NCBI GenBank assembly: GCA_036426205.1
Contig: CM071570.1
Coordinates: 71,662,995-71,726,994, forward strand
Direction: 5' to 3'
Origin: Ascaphus truei
Lineage: Eukaryota > Chordata > Amphibia > Anura > Ascaphidae
DNA length: 64,000 bases
Below are positions 42,947-53,835 of this stretch, piece by piece (positions within the stretch are counted from its first letter, which is position 1; each line of letters opens with the position of its first letter). The translations under genes were made by a program, and so were the position numbers. The notes beneath the pieces were generated by a model. The model did not search any database and was not told the DNA's origin. It saw only the letters and a list, made by a program, of their open reading frames with translations.

Positions 42947-45220
42947 CAGGCGGTCCTCGGTTATCCGACGCAATGCATTACTCAAAATGGCGACGGATAG
43001 CGAAGTGTCGTAAAGCGAAACCCGTTTTCCCATAGGAACACTGTTTAAATCAAACGTTCCGTTCCTGAAGGCATTTTTAATGCTAAAATACACAGAAAAT
43101 GTTACTCAAGCAATAAGATATGCAGCACACACATAGATTATGGTAGAAACATTATATTTATTGATTCCAGAACTGTAAAATAAAACTATAAAAATAAAAC
43201 TATGCTGTATTCTGTACAGAAATGTACATGAGCAAAAAAAAAAACATCCTTTATTGGAGGAAGATGATTGGGGGGGGGGGGATCTTCAACAGACAACGGA
43301 CTTTTTGGAGATGATGTAGGTGGACTTGAAGGTTTCGGCCTCTTGAAGAATCTCTTCATTGAAGTCTGGACAGATCTTTTCCTTTTCTGCGTGTAGATCT
43401 CTCTATAGCAGTTGATTTGGTTAGACACCCCACGACTGACTGTTGAACTCCGTTCAATGTTAGGGTCATTGTCATCAAATATGGCCAGTGCACTATCAAT
43501 GTGCTTGAATGCCGCAGCCAACATTTTGGTTGACAATGATTTACGTGGCTGTGGCTATGCCACATCAGCAGATTGGTGGTCTTCCTCTTCAGCATTTTTT
43601 TGCTCATCTAATTGCATTAGGTCTTCATTGCTCAACTCGTTAGAATGTGAGGCGAGCAACTCCTCAATATCCTCGGTTTCCACCTCCAAGTTGAGATCTC
43701 TGGCCATTTGCACAACAGTTTCTGTAACCTCTGCAACAGTCTCTGTAAGGCCTTGGACATCAGACACAAAATCAGGGCACAAATTACACCAAACTCCATT
43801 TAAATTGGATTGTTTGACCTCATTCCATGCCTCTCCGATGTTTCTTACTGCATGGAGAATGTTGTAACCCTTCCAAAATTCTTTTAAGGTTGGACCACCT
43901 TCAACATCAGTTGCTCTGATGGCCTGGGCAAATGTTCGCCTAAGATAGTAGGCCTTGAAGGAAGCGATAACCGCCTGGTCCATGGGCTGTATCAATGAGG
44001 TGGTGTTGGGGGGCATGAACACCACCATGACGTTTGGATGATTATCATCCAGGTACACGGGATGGCCAGGAGCATTGTCCAGGAGCAGCAATGCTTTAAA
44101 ATCAAGGTTCTGGTTCATGCAATATATTTGCACAGCTGGGATAAATTGATGCTGGAACCAGTCCTCAAAAAGGCTCCCTGTTACCCATGCCTTACGGTTG
44201 GACTTCCCAATCACTGGAAGTGTGCTCTTTGATTAACCCTTGAATGCCCTTGGGTTTTCTGCATGATAAACAAGCAAAGATTTAGCTTGAAATCACCTGC
44301 AGCATTTGATCCAAGCAGAAGAGTCAGCCTGTCCTTTGCAACTTTAAACCCAGGCATTGATTTTTCCTCTTTTGTAATGTAGCTTCTACTGGGCATTTTC
44401 TTCCAGTAGAGCCCAGTCTCATCAACATTGAACACTTGACATGCGCAATAGCTACCATCCTCTATAATTTTGGCCAATGTAACAGGGAAGGTTTTAGCTG
44501 CCTCCTCATCAGCACTAGCAGCTTCACCGGACACTTTAATGTTTTGCAAGTTTGCCCTCTCTTTAAACCGCATAAACCAGCCATTACTTGCAGTGAACGT
44601 TTCCTCAGTGGTCCCTTCTCCATGCTGTTGCTTAATGTCCTCATACAGACTCAAAGCCTTGGCCTGAATTAAGGCTAAACTAATAGGCACATGTTGCTGG
44701 GATTGATCTTCCAGCCATATGATGAGGAGTTTTTCTACCTCAGCAATATGCCCAGCACGTTGCCTTATTGTTGTACCTTGCATAGGTGCTGAGCCCTTGA
44801 GCTGTTCCAAGATTCTTGCCTTGTCTTTGATTATTGTCACAATAGTTGTGCAAGGTATATCCAAGGCACGTCCAATTTCTGTGTTCGTCTCTCCTTTCTC
44901 AGAGCGCTTTATTATGTTTTGTTTGGTCTCCAAAGTAATAGATTTTCTATTCCTTTTTGGAGTAACAGCACTTTGCTTTTTGCTTTTATCAGCCATGGTT
45001 TAGGGCCTAAAATACACCACTAAACCTTCACACAGATGGTTCAGAATGATTTCCCTAGCCTGCAGCCTTCTGATTGGATATTTGTAGCAATTTTTTAAAG
45101 CGTCGTAAGAGCGTCGGATAAGCCGTTCGGACGTCGTAAAACAGGCCACAGGGATGCATTGACTAGCGTCGGATAAGCCGTTCGTCGTAAAACGAAACGT
45201 CGTAAAACGAGGACCGCCTG
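42947..45220 (-). mobile_element. Tigger (pogo) transposon, 2274 bp, near full length
   Basis: The TIRs are CAGGCGGTCCTCGGTTATCC at the left and, inverted, CAGGCGGTCCTCGTTTTACG at the right, with TA duplications (42945-42946 and 45221-45222). Subterminal GTCGTAAAxCGAA and GTCGGATA words repeat at both ends, likely transposase-binding sites (inference). It carries one transposase gene on the minus strand. Confidence 0.93.
43186..44996 (-). pseudogene. Tigger transposase, three small lesions
   Basis: It starts MADKSKKQSAVTPKRNRKS at 44996, with an N-terminal HTH (KQNIIKRSEKG, IGRALDIP), a CENP-B-type HTH (IWLEDQSQQHVPISLALI, WFMRFKERANL) and a DDE domain. The acidic residues appear in NVDETGLYWK, in LLLDNAPGHP and in IQPMDQAVIASFK. 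Lesions: a frameshift near 44280 with a nearby in-phase stop (about 44250), and a single TAG at 43555-43557. The frame after that TAG is in phase and continues to 43186. It is otherwise complete. The protein would bind the TIRs and cut at TA. It is related to vertebrate TIGD/JRK genes. Confidence 0.9.
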
Positions 45221-45222
45221 TA

Positions 45223-45439
45223 AAGTATAAATCAACAAAATAAAACCTTCAAAATGGGCACTCTCAAATGTGCCTATGTAAGTGTGCTTATGTAGAGCAA
45301 AACCTGGCTCCTCCGTCCGTTATCGACTGCTCCCCTCTCGAAATGTACAAAAATAGACACAAAATAGTTGCACCTAAACAAATACAAATTGTATCCTATA
45401 ATAAAAGTATGGAAGCATGATGTTGATCCAGGGAGAAAT
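45223..45439. other. Unassigned spacer
   Basis: AT-rich sequence right of the Tigger element. Nothing recognised. Confidence 0.3.
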
Positions 45440-45655
45440 CTGATTGCCAATTCTTGGAGAGGAAGAAATTTATTTTCCCCTTATGAGATATCATTGGATG
45501 ATATTTCACTGGGGTTTTTTTGTTTGCCTTCCTCTGGAACAATATAGTGTAAGTACAGATATAGGATAAAGTATCTGTCGTCTAAATTTATCATTGGTTG
45601 AACTTCATGAACGTATGCCTTTTTAAAACCTCATCTACTATGTAACTTTGTAACT
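45440..45655 (-). repeat. TAGTTACATAGT-family repeat, antisense copy
   Basis: The minus strand reads TAGTTACAAAGTTACATAGT, then GATGAGG, GAACTT and GCCAATTCTTGG-type words in the same order as at 37990-38220. It is truncated after the CCAATTCTTGG block. Confidence 0.75.
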
Positions 45656-45898
45656 ATGATAGGGAAAAAACCCATACATATAACTCTCAGAGCAAAAAAA
45701 TTAGAAACTAATTTAATCTATGGCAAGATAAATATAATAATTTATCCTAAGATCCATAATTTAACAAAGTTAAAATCAGTAATGCGTGCATCTCATGCTA
45801 AAAATACTTTAAATATTAATATAAATTATTGGAAATTTTATTGAAATTTTATTAAAAGTTAATGTGGATATGGAGGGAAATGCTGGGATGGGAGACTA

Positions 45899-46303
45899 CT
45901 GCACCGACACACTTTATTCGAGCAAATACCCAGTATGTACCTGGCAGATACCTGGAATGCGCCGCTCCTCACCTCTGACAAGCCCCGTTGCATTTGCCTT
46001 CCCAGCCTGGGTTCATGCCTGGCTGACGGGCGGCTGATCTGTTAAATGATAATGATTAGGATTTAATAGGCTGCAATGCTTCGCGTGTCTACCAGATGGC
46101 ATAAATTCATGAATTGTAATGCAGTATATATATATATATATATATACTGTGCAGTATTGCAGCCAGCGGGAATAAAATGCTTCAATCCCTGCCTGGAAAA
46201 TAACCCAATGCACTCGGGCAGAAAACAGTCACAAACCTCAATACACCCGGGTATACCCGAATTCGTGGGACTAGCCGAGCTCGAATAAAGTGTGTCGCCA
46301 GTG
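45899..46303 (+). mobile_element. MITE family A, copy 2 (405 bp)
   Basis: Near-identical to 12309-12704, with a longer central (TA)n run. The ends are CTGCACCGACACAC and, inverted, CACTGGCGACACAC, with TA at 45897-45898 and 46304-46305. Confidence 0.92.
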
Positions 46304-47079
46304 TAAGTCTAAAATCAAATAAAAAACAGTGAATAGATAAAATGGGTGCCCTATTTAAAACAATATACTGCTGCGCCAGCCTTTATGTAAAAACTTCTTG
46401 GGGGCGTAGCAGTTGCATCTTTTGAATTCCACACGCAATAAATTGGGCATCCCCGCATTCATGCCGCATTCGCGCCGCCCAGCACCCACAGTTGATCCAA
46501 GGTTTATCTGTTTAATTATAATGGTTCGGATTTAATTGGGGCAATTCTTCGCGTAACCGCCAGGTGGCAGATATTCATGAATTGTAATGAATTGTAATGT
46601 GTACACTACATGTGCTACAGTAGAGTAATGTATCGACTTGCAGGTGTTTAAAAAAAAACCACAGTGGTCCATTGTGAGTTGACCTTGGTACTGAAGAAGT
46701 TACTGTATCAATTTAGGCATTTCATAATAAAAACTGAAGGCGCTGTGTTTTTTGTACATTTCTGTATGTCTCCTGCAATGAGTACAATGAGTACACCACA
46801 GTACGTGTGCAAAAAGCCCGACATAACGTGCGCTTATTTAGCAAGATTTCACGTACAGATACCAGCAAGCTTGCATGTACCAAAAAGATTTCCAGCTTCA
46901 TCAGCTGTCAACTACAGGTGTAGCAGGCACACTGTCACTTGTCAACTACGTGTATAATGAAGACTACGGGATTGGCAGTGGCTCGGCGCCAACCGATTGG
47001 CAAAGTCTATAATGAAAGTAAATACAGTTCAGTATAATTTACTACAGTAACTACCTGTATTACACTACTGATCTATAAA
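46304..47079. other. Spacer with degraded family-A-like internal sequence
   Basis: Bases 46490-46600 match family A inside (ATAATGGTTCGGATTTAATT, CTTCGCGTAACCGCCAGGTG). The rest (46660-47079) has no supported feature. Confidence 0.45.
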
Positions 47080-47195
47080 GATAGATTGTAAGCTCCACGG
47101 GGCAGGGACTTATGCCTGCAAAATGTCTCTGTAAAGCGCTACGTAAAACTAGCAGCGCTATACAAGAACATGCTATTATTATTATTATTATTACT
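47080..47195 (+). repeat. L2/SINE-type 3' tail
   Basis: AGATTGTAAGCTCCACGGGG, CAGGGACTTATGCC, then AGCGCTATACAAGAA and an (ATT)n tail. This matches the last part of the LINE at 48546-49450 (ATTGTAAGCTC, GCGCTATATAAA). Confidence 0.75.
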
Positions 47196-47399
47196 GTACT
47201 TGTATTACAGTACTTACAGTACAGTACAAAACCTGCAATTCAAACTGCCGTATTTAATTTTTTTTTAAATCAATCGCTTTGCTTATGGTTATTTAATTCT
47301 ATTATTTTAGTCACAATTCTAGAAAATGTAGTCAAGCAATATCGTTGGCTGAGCAGCTTCTACAGTAGATACTGAACAATTGGTGGACAGCTAGGCGCG

Positions 47400-47945
47400 C
47401 GCGTACTGTATGTCTCATTGGAACCTTGTTGAAACGCATATGCATGTCATCACATTTAGGCGCATGCGTGAATGACTTCTCATTCAATTTGAATTTCAAA
47501 ACCTTTTTTTTCTCGACATGGGCTTGCATAACAATTTTTGATATTCTGAGAATCAATCACTACTGTAGCTTTTTAATGCTACACTAGTCATGTACGTACT
47601 TTATGAGGTGGGTGGCATACTGTGATTTTTATTTGGGGGTGTGGGGGTCAAAACATTATTATGACCTGTTGAAAATATGTCTTTGAACTAATAATCCAGC
47701 ATACAGCGCTCTCCCCCTAACCCCCGCACACACACACACAGAAGGCTAAAGTATTTCTACTTCTAATCGACACCTCTCCCAAACCATTCAATTTTAATGG
47801 GTGGCTTTGTGGCTTAATTTAATAGTTTAATTTTCCCGAGCGTGTCATCACATTTAGGTGCATGCGTGTATGTCTCATTGGAACCTTGTTGAAACACATA
47901 TGCGTGTCATCACATTTAGGTGCATGCGTGTATGTGGACAAGAGA
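47400..47945. repeat. Dispersed repeat with TTGGAACCTTGTTGAAAC motif
   Basis: The block TCATTGGAACCTTGTTGAAA, CATATGC, GTCATCACATTTAGG and GCATGCGTG occurs at about 47410-47470 and 47853-47935. Part of it, GTCATCACATTTAGGTGCAT, is tandemly repeated at 47845 and 47908. Related copies lie at 20820-20920 and, inverted, at 51365-51430. Confidence 0.7.
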
Positions 47946-48545
47946 CGCCCCCCCCCCCCAGTACTTACTGTATGTTTTTGAGACACTGAAATTTTTATAA
48001 AAGGTTGCAGAAGGCAACAATTAAACAATTGAAAAAATATTCAACATTGTTTTATTTTTTGGGAATTAAAACATTATGTTATAAATTTTGAACAACAGAA
48101 CAGCAATAACGGAAACATATTATATACGGTACCAGTAATAATTTTATTTTTCCTCAGAAAAAAAACTTTGTCATCAAGCGGAGAACGGCAAATGGTGGGA
48201 TTTCGATGGATAATATCGGTTTTTTTTTTAAACGTTGATTGCACATTGATGAATCTGGTTTAAAAATCCAAGTACTGGAGGCAACAATTTAGTGACAGTG
48301 CAATTTTTATTGATTAGGATAGAATAACTGTGAACTTTATAGAAAACCTTAAACACTATGCTGCTGTTTTCATATTCAATACTTTTTTTACATACTGTAC
48401 AAGAAACCCCAAAAATAAAAAATATATAATCTTTTATTCTATACAGTATGTATTTATTCTACAGTATATGTATTCTATATGTATTGTTTTAATACTGTTT
48501 TGATTTAAATGAACCAGCACACTGCTGGATTAGAGGCAAGTTTCT
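47946..48545. other. AT-rich spacer
   Basis: No coding signal. A C run lies at the left edge. Nothing else recognised. Confidence 0.3.
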
Positions 48546-49450
48546 TTAACAGGGATAAATCCCTGTTACAGGGTCACACTCGACTCCTCTCTCACATTCG
48601 CCCCTCACATTCAAAACATATCTAAACCCTGCCGCTTTTTCCTCCGCAATATTACAAAGATATGCCCTTTCCTCTGTTACTCGACTGCTAAATCTTTGGC
48701 TCAGGCCCACATTCTCTCCTGTCTCGATTACTGTAACCTCCTGCTGTCCAGCCTTCCTGCCTCTCACCTGTCTCCCCTACAATCTATCCTAAACGCTGCT
48801 GCCAGAATCACTCTACTCTTTCCTAAATCTGTACCAGCATCTCCCCTGCTGAAATCACTCTCCTGGCTTCCTATCAAATCTCGCATCTCACCCTCAGTTC
48901 TCCTCCTCACTTTTAAAGCTTTACACTCTTTTGCTCCTACTTACATCTCAGCCCTAATTTCTCGCTATGCACCATCCCGACTCTTGCATTCTGCTCAAGG
49001 ATGTCTTCTCTCTACCTCCTTTGTATCTAAAGCCCTCTCCCACCTTAAACCTCTCTCACTGACTGCCCCGCACCTCTGGAATACCCTTACCCTCAATACC
49101 CGACTAGCACCCTCTCTATCCACCTTTAAGACCCACCTTAAGAAACACTTGCTTAAAGAAGCATATGAGTAGCACCGTGGCTAACACTATACACGATACA
49201 TAAAGCTTGGCCCGCTGCAGACGCACTTACCTGAATGCCCTCCTACTGTCTTTGTACGTTCTCCCCACCAATTAGATTGTAAGCTCATCGGAGCAGGGAC
49301 TCCTCTTCCGAAATGTTACTTTAATGACTGAAGCACTTATTCCCATGATCTGTTATTTATATTATTTGTTATTTATATGATTGTCACATGTATTACTAAT
49401 GTGAAGCGCTATGTACACTAATGGCGCTATATAAATAAAGACATACATAC
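48546..49450 (+). mobile_element. L2-like LINE, 3' end
   Basis: The coding part (about 48573-49172) has a frame change near 48696. From there it is open for 158 residues with LSCLDYCNLLLSSLP, LNAAARITLL, LLKSLSWLPIKSRI, LLLTFKALHSFAP, YISALISRYAPSRLL and APHLWNTLTL. This order is typical of the C-terminal end of L2-type RT proteins. The 3' UTR has ATTGTAAGCTC and ends GCGCTATATAAATAAAGACA with short ACATACA repeats. The protein would prime reverse transcription of LINE RNA at the target. The 5' part is missing, as is usual for LINE copies. Confidence 0.85.
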
Positions 49451-49532
49451 AATGTCAATTAAAAGGCAATAAATACAAGAAGGGTCTTCCTGCAAATTTA
49501 AGGAACACAATTATGGAAGAAGTGAGGAGCTA
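49451..49532. other. Short spacer before a MITE
   Basis: Ordinary AT-rich sequence ending in the TA target of the next MITE. Confidence 0.3.
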
Positions 49533-49929
49533 CACTGGCGACACACTTTATTCGAGCTTGGCTAGTCCCACGAATTCGGGTATACCCGGGTGTATTGAGG
49601 TTTGTGACTGTTTTCTGCCCGAGTGCATTGGGTTATTTTCCAAGCAGGGATTGAAGCATTTTATTCCCGCTGGCTGCAATACTGCACAGTATATATATAT
49701 ATACTGCATTACAATACATGAATTTATGCCATCTGGTAGACACGCGAAGCATTGCAGCCTATTAAATCCTAATCATTATCATTTAACAGATCAGCCGCCC
49801 ATCAGCCAGGCATGAACCCAGGCTGGGAAGGCAAAGGCAACGGGGCTTGTCAGAGGTGAGGAGTGGCGCATTCCAGTTATCTGCCAGGTACATACTGGGT
49901 ATTTGCTCGAATAAAATGTGTCGGTGCAG
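49533..49929 (-). mobile_element. MITE family A, copy 3 (397 bp), inverted
   Basis: Inverted copy of 12309-12704 with TA on both sides (49531-49532, 49930-49931). It starts CACTGGCGACACACTTTATT and ends GTGTCGGTGCAG. Three near-identical copies in one window point to recent activity. Confidence 0.92.
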
Positions 49930-50135
49930 TATTTTAGTGAGAACTGTGAGAGACAGCATCAATGACCTTTTGATGGCTCTTGAGGGCTCTTCCCTGGAAG
50001 TCCATCGACTTGTTTAATGACTTGTTTAATGCTAGTAATAAATTTATTTTAAAATATAGATGCGCCGCCAATGTTTTTAATCTAAAAAAAGACAGTTGAT
50101 TGTTTTAAATTGTTTAATGTAATGTTTTTTAGGCT

Positions 50136-50621
50136 TGGTAAAATATTTTTTTCCTATATCTGTTTTGCATGTGCCTGTCTGGAGCTGGGTGAAGACAATG
50201 TGCAGGAAATCCCCCCCCCCCTTCGTACAAGAAACTCTCCCATCAATACTGCTAGAAGCCAGTGCTCCAATCCATGCATGCCAAGTCCCTTCCCCCCAAA
50301 CCCCACAAAACCTAATGTAACCCTCTAGTCCTAGTATTAAGTGCTGCATGCCATGTCATGCATGCTTAGTCTACTCCAACCCCCCCAAAAGCAGAAGATG
50401 CTGTATAATAATGGACTGTACTGGCATCATGGTATAATAATTTTTTCCTATTTCTGTTTTGCATGTGCATGTCTGGAGCTGGCGAAGACAACGTGCAGGA
50501 ATTCCTCCCTTGGTGCAGGAAACTCTCCCACCAGTACTGCTAGGTAAGACACAGTGCTCAATCCATGCATGCCAATTCCCTTCCCCCCACACCCCCCAAA
50601 ACCTAATTTAAACCTCTAGCA
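50136..50621. repeat. Diverged tandem repeat, unit about 295 bp
   Basis: TGTTTTGCATGTGC, GTCTGGAGCTGG, GAAGACAA, GTGCAGGAA, CAATCCATGCATGCCAA and CCCTTCCCCCCA occur in order in both halves (from about 50160 and 50455). The copies differ by several indels. Confidence 0.8.
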
Positions 50622-50984
50622 AAAACCAATGCTTATTGTTAGCATTCATAATTTTGTTGGATACAGTAGATTAGAGCTCCTTTTAGCAGAGGATACACAG
50701 TAACATTTTTCCCAATAGAATGTAACATTGTTGTGGCAATACTAACTTGAAAGTCTGACACAGTATACTTTTGCAGCAATAATACACACTGGTTGAATAA
50801 GTCCTGTATAAGTAGCCACTTACAATAAATCAGTGCTCTTGGCGTACAGTAGATCATGCTGTAAACTTGATAGAAGATGCAGGCATGTAGTATTTTAACC
50901 ACAATGTACGGCGCGATGTATAATACAGAATATTGTCTCTTTCTTTCCAGACGTCCAAAAAGCACCAGCCATTGCGAAGAAGGA
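50622..50984. other. Unassigned spacer
   Basis: No supported gene. A minus-strand frame here (50639-50992) has no family resemblance that I can see. Confidence 0.3.
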
Positions 50985-51779
50985 AAAGACAAGATTGTAA
51001 ATTTTGAAGAAGAGGTGACGTTGTATTGTTCTGTTATTATTTTTCCCTTTATTTTCCCCTGTCCAAATTAAAATGTTCATTCTTTAAATATACTTTGTGT
51101 GTTCATGTTTTTATTGTCTAGACAATTACAGTAGTATATACCTAAAGTTCTAAAGGCATTTAAATATATAGAAATGTCATTGATACTGTATACTGTACTG
51201 CAGTGCTGCACAATCTTTCCAGCGTGCGACCCCCTTCCTGCTTCCCTCCCTGCTTGTGCCACCCCCCTTACATTCTCTTAGGCATCAAATTTATTTAAAT
51301 GCCTTAGGGTAGAGCGCGAGGCCTCGGCAACCGTCGTGCCCCCCCCCCCTCCTCCCGAAAGGTTCAAATTAGACATACACGCATGCGCAGAAAAGGTTTG
51401 ACAAGCATATGCATTTCAACAAGGTTCCAATTTGCAATACATGCATGCACAGAATAAATATTTAACATTCGGAAGAAGAAGCGACATTGTATTTTTGTAT
51501 TATTCCTTTTTTACCCTGTACAAATACAACATTTTCATTCTTTAAATATACTTATACGTTTGGTATACCTGTGTGCTCCTATTTGGAATTCTTTTTTGTT
51601 GTTGTTATATGAGCCTTTTCCCTGGAGCACCGCTGGCTTTTTGATATTAGAAATTGTTGCCAGTATTCAGGTACCTTTATATTTGTCCTGCATGCGGTAT
51701 TCTGTGTGTCTATACTTGTTGGTGTGTTCATGTTTTTACTGTGTATACAATTACAGTAGTAAGAAAAAAAGGGTGTAGT
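50985..51779. repeat. Dispersed repeat, two related segments
   Basis: GAAGAAGAGGTGACGTTGTA (51005) and GAAGAAGAAGCGACATTGTA (51472) start two related segments; both continue with TTCATTCTTTAAATATACTT and, later, TTCATGTTTTTA and ACAATTACAGTAGTA. Between them lie a C-run-bearing stretch and a relic with GTGCTGCACAATCTTTCC, like the hAT MITEs. A reversed copy lies near 20640-20770. Confidence 0.6.
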
Positions 51780-52309
51780 GCTGTGCTATTCTAAATAATT
51801 ATTAACAAAAATAAATGGAAAAAAAAACACATCTAAACCTAAATAGTAACGTGAAAGGTTGGTGAAGGCTGCCAATATATTAAGGTAACTCTGGCTACCC
51901 TAGCCAGATGATGAACATAGAGAAGAATTGTTTCCTTGCGGCGCCAATCAAATAACTTACATGTGCATCAAAAACAACTTAAACATCAAGTGATATAACG
52001 GATATATGGTACCAGTATTAATAGTCCTTAATTAGGTGTCCATAATAGATGAATGTCAAAGTCCAAAATCACTTGGATCCAATTGGAGATGAGTTGAAGG
52101 ATATCAGCACATATAAGAGAAAGGGAAACAAAAATACATAGAGTAATATTGCAAGGCAAAAAAACAAAGGCTGGGGAATAAAAGGGAATGGTAAGTTCCC
52201 TAATAAAGTTGTCGGCAAAAAGTTGAGATGAACAAAAAATATATTTATTAAAACAATGATGATTAAAAACAGCTCCTCTCCTCACGTGGCAAACAAAAAT
52301 TTAAATCCT
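51780..52309. other. AT-rich spacer
   Basis: Nothing recognised apart from its position downstream (minus strand) of a PLE end; it may include its tail. Confidence 0.3.
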
Positions 52310-52662
52310 ACTTACGAGACCTTAGACATGCGCAGTGCAACGTGATAGTATCACAGGGGTAGATGCTTCCCGCTGACAGCAACCGTCTCTGATGTCCCAA
52401 TGCTATGTTTCCCAGTCCCGCTGGGGTACGAATATCTTCTGGCATGGTTGGCTGGTCAGCAGGGTACCTCACTTCCCTTCTCCTTGTTCCGGATTCTCCC
52501 AGTGTCTCGGATGTCCGGGCGCTTCTCTCGCTAGAAGCGTTGGTGACACGAACACAAACCGGATATGACGTATCGTCTAAGGGGGATTGCGGATGATTGT
52601 GAATGAAGGAGTGCACGTTGATGCTGCACAGTCTGCACACACGTAGGAGTAGGGGCAAACTC

Positions 52663-52704
52663 CGCCCTACGCATTTCACGGATCCTTCCGCTTCTTCAGG
52701 GGCA
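52663..52704 (-). ncRNA. Hammerhead ribozyme motif, complete core
   Basis: On the minus strand: GCCC, CTGAAGA, A, stem II CGGA/TCCG (plus an A-U pair and one bulged G), GAAATGCGTA, then GGGC. Stem I GCCC/GGGC is perfect over 4 bp, with a U-G pair next. The predicted cleavage site follows GUA. It lies about 0.95 kb after the PLE stop codon. Confidence 0.75.
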
Positions 52705-53628
52705 TGTTCAATGGGAGTGAGATTCGATCAAGACTTAAATAGTCCCATCATTCATCACATCAACTTGTAAACATGTGATAAAACTTAAGCATAATTAAAA
52801 GTACATCTAAAAAACACCTACATTTGGCGAACTTCTTAAAACAACCATAATTGACTCTTGATAGACTCTTGAAATGCAGAAAGAGTACTAACATTAATCT
52901 CTTATTTACAGGATAAGCCATATATATTTGTGTCAGTATGTGTCCCACAGCTCATCAAATGGAGCTAATCACAATTAATATTAATGCTAGTGTATATACT
53001 TTGAACAATATTTGGCACCAACATTTGTCCACATGATCATTTAGAACAAATATCAAATGCAAACTGACACTTATACTGTACAGTATATAGCTTCGTAAGC
53101 ATTATATGATTAACACACAACATCTTAATTATTAATTATATATTGCTACTTAATTAGTGCACACATTTCAATACATATTAACATACACATTACATTCAAT
53201 AATTCACATCAAATTTTACATTATATTAGTTCAAAGTATAGCTATGAATAATAATATCATTGATCAATATTGATCAAAAAATAAGTTTATCTCAATATTC
53301 CAAATCTATAACAATTGGTTATCAAGTGAATCATTAATATTCATTACTTAAACCTTTATTTATAATCCATTATAATAAATATAAGATATGCCATAACTAA
53401 CCATCACATAACGACCTATCAATAATTCTCATACTTATATTATATCCCAAATGGTCATAATAAATTGCATATACAATTCCAAACAATCTATATAATGTCA
53501 ATCATGAACTTTAAGGACTTCATGCTAAAAACGAAACAAATTCAAAAGAAGGCACTTTTATGGTTAGTGATGTTTAGGTCTCAAAAGAGTCCTCATGATT
53601 CATTTTCAAAGTGTCCTTAACTAACTAA

Positions 53629-53835
53629 TTAGTCGCCCAAAAAGGGCACTATACTAAAATCAATATTGAGACCCTTTGGAATCATAGTTTGCAATTCATA
53701 AATCCAAAAAAGCTCTCTTTCTGCAAGATGTTTAATGCGGTCACCACCTCTCCAACTATGTGTCAAGGTTTCTATTCGCATACATTTAAGTCCTATTGGG
53801 TTTTGGTTATGTTGGTGTAAAAAGTGATAGGACAT
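53629..53835 (-). pseudogene. Penelope-like GIY-YIG endonuclease, C-terminal fragment
   Basis: 68 residues including HSWRGGDRIKHLAERELFWI, YELQTMIPKGLNIDF and a stop. It matches the C-terminal end of the PLE protein at 387-1382 (HWRGGDR, ETFWIHRL, PKGLNEEID). The catalytic GIY and YIG parts lie further upstream and are not recognisable. Confidence 0.8.

Larger units (their letters stand above)
52310..53835 (-). mobile_element. Penelope-like element, 3' end, minus strand
   Basis: Minus-strand order: last part of the GIY-YIG frame (53835-53629), AT-rich 3' UTR (53628 to about 52705), hammerhead ribozyme (52704-52663), then GC-rich sequence (about 52660-52310) with a TGACGTATC word. This is the same layout as in the PLE at 0.2-3.2 kb. 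The 5' part is missing. Confidence 0.75.

Noticed and set aside
44436..45003. Plus-strand frames opposite the Tigger transposase
   Set aside because: They are antisense shadows of a well-supported minus-strand transposase.
47853..47900. GTTGAAACACATATG as a further hammerhead core half
   Set aside because: No CTGANGA strand or pairing stems nearby; it is part of a different dispersed repeat.
50639..50992. 117-residue minus-strand frame as a host gene exon
   Set aside because: No family resemblance, no clear splice context, Cys/Tyr/Leu composition expected by chance in this sequence.
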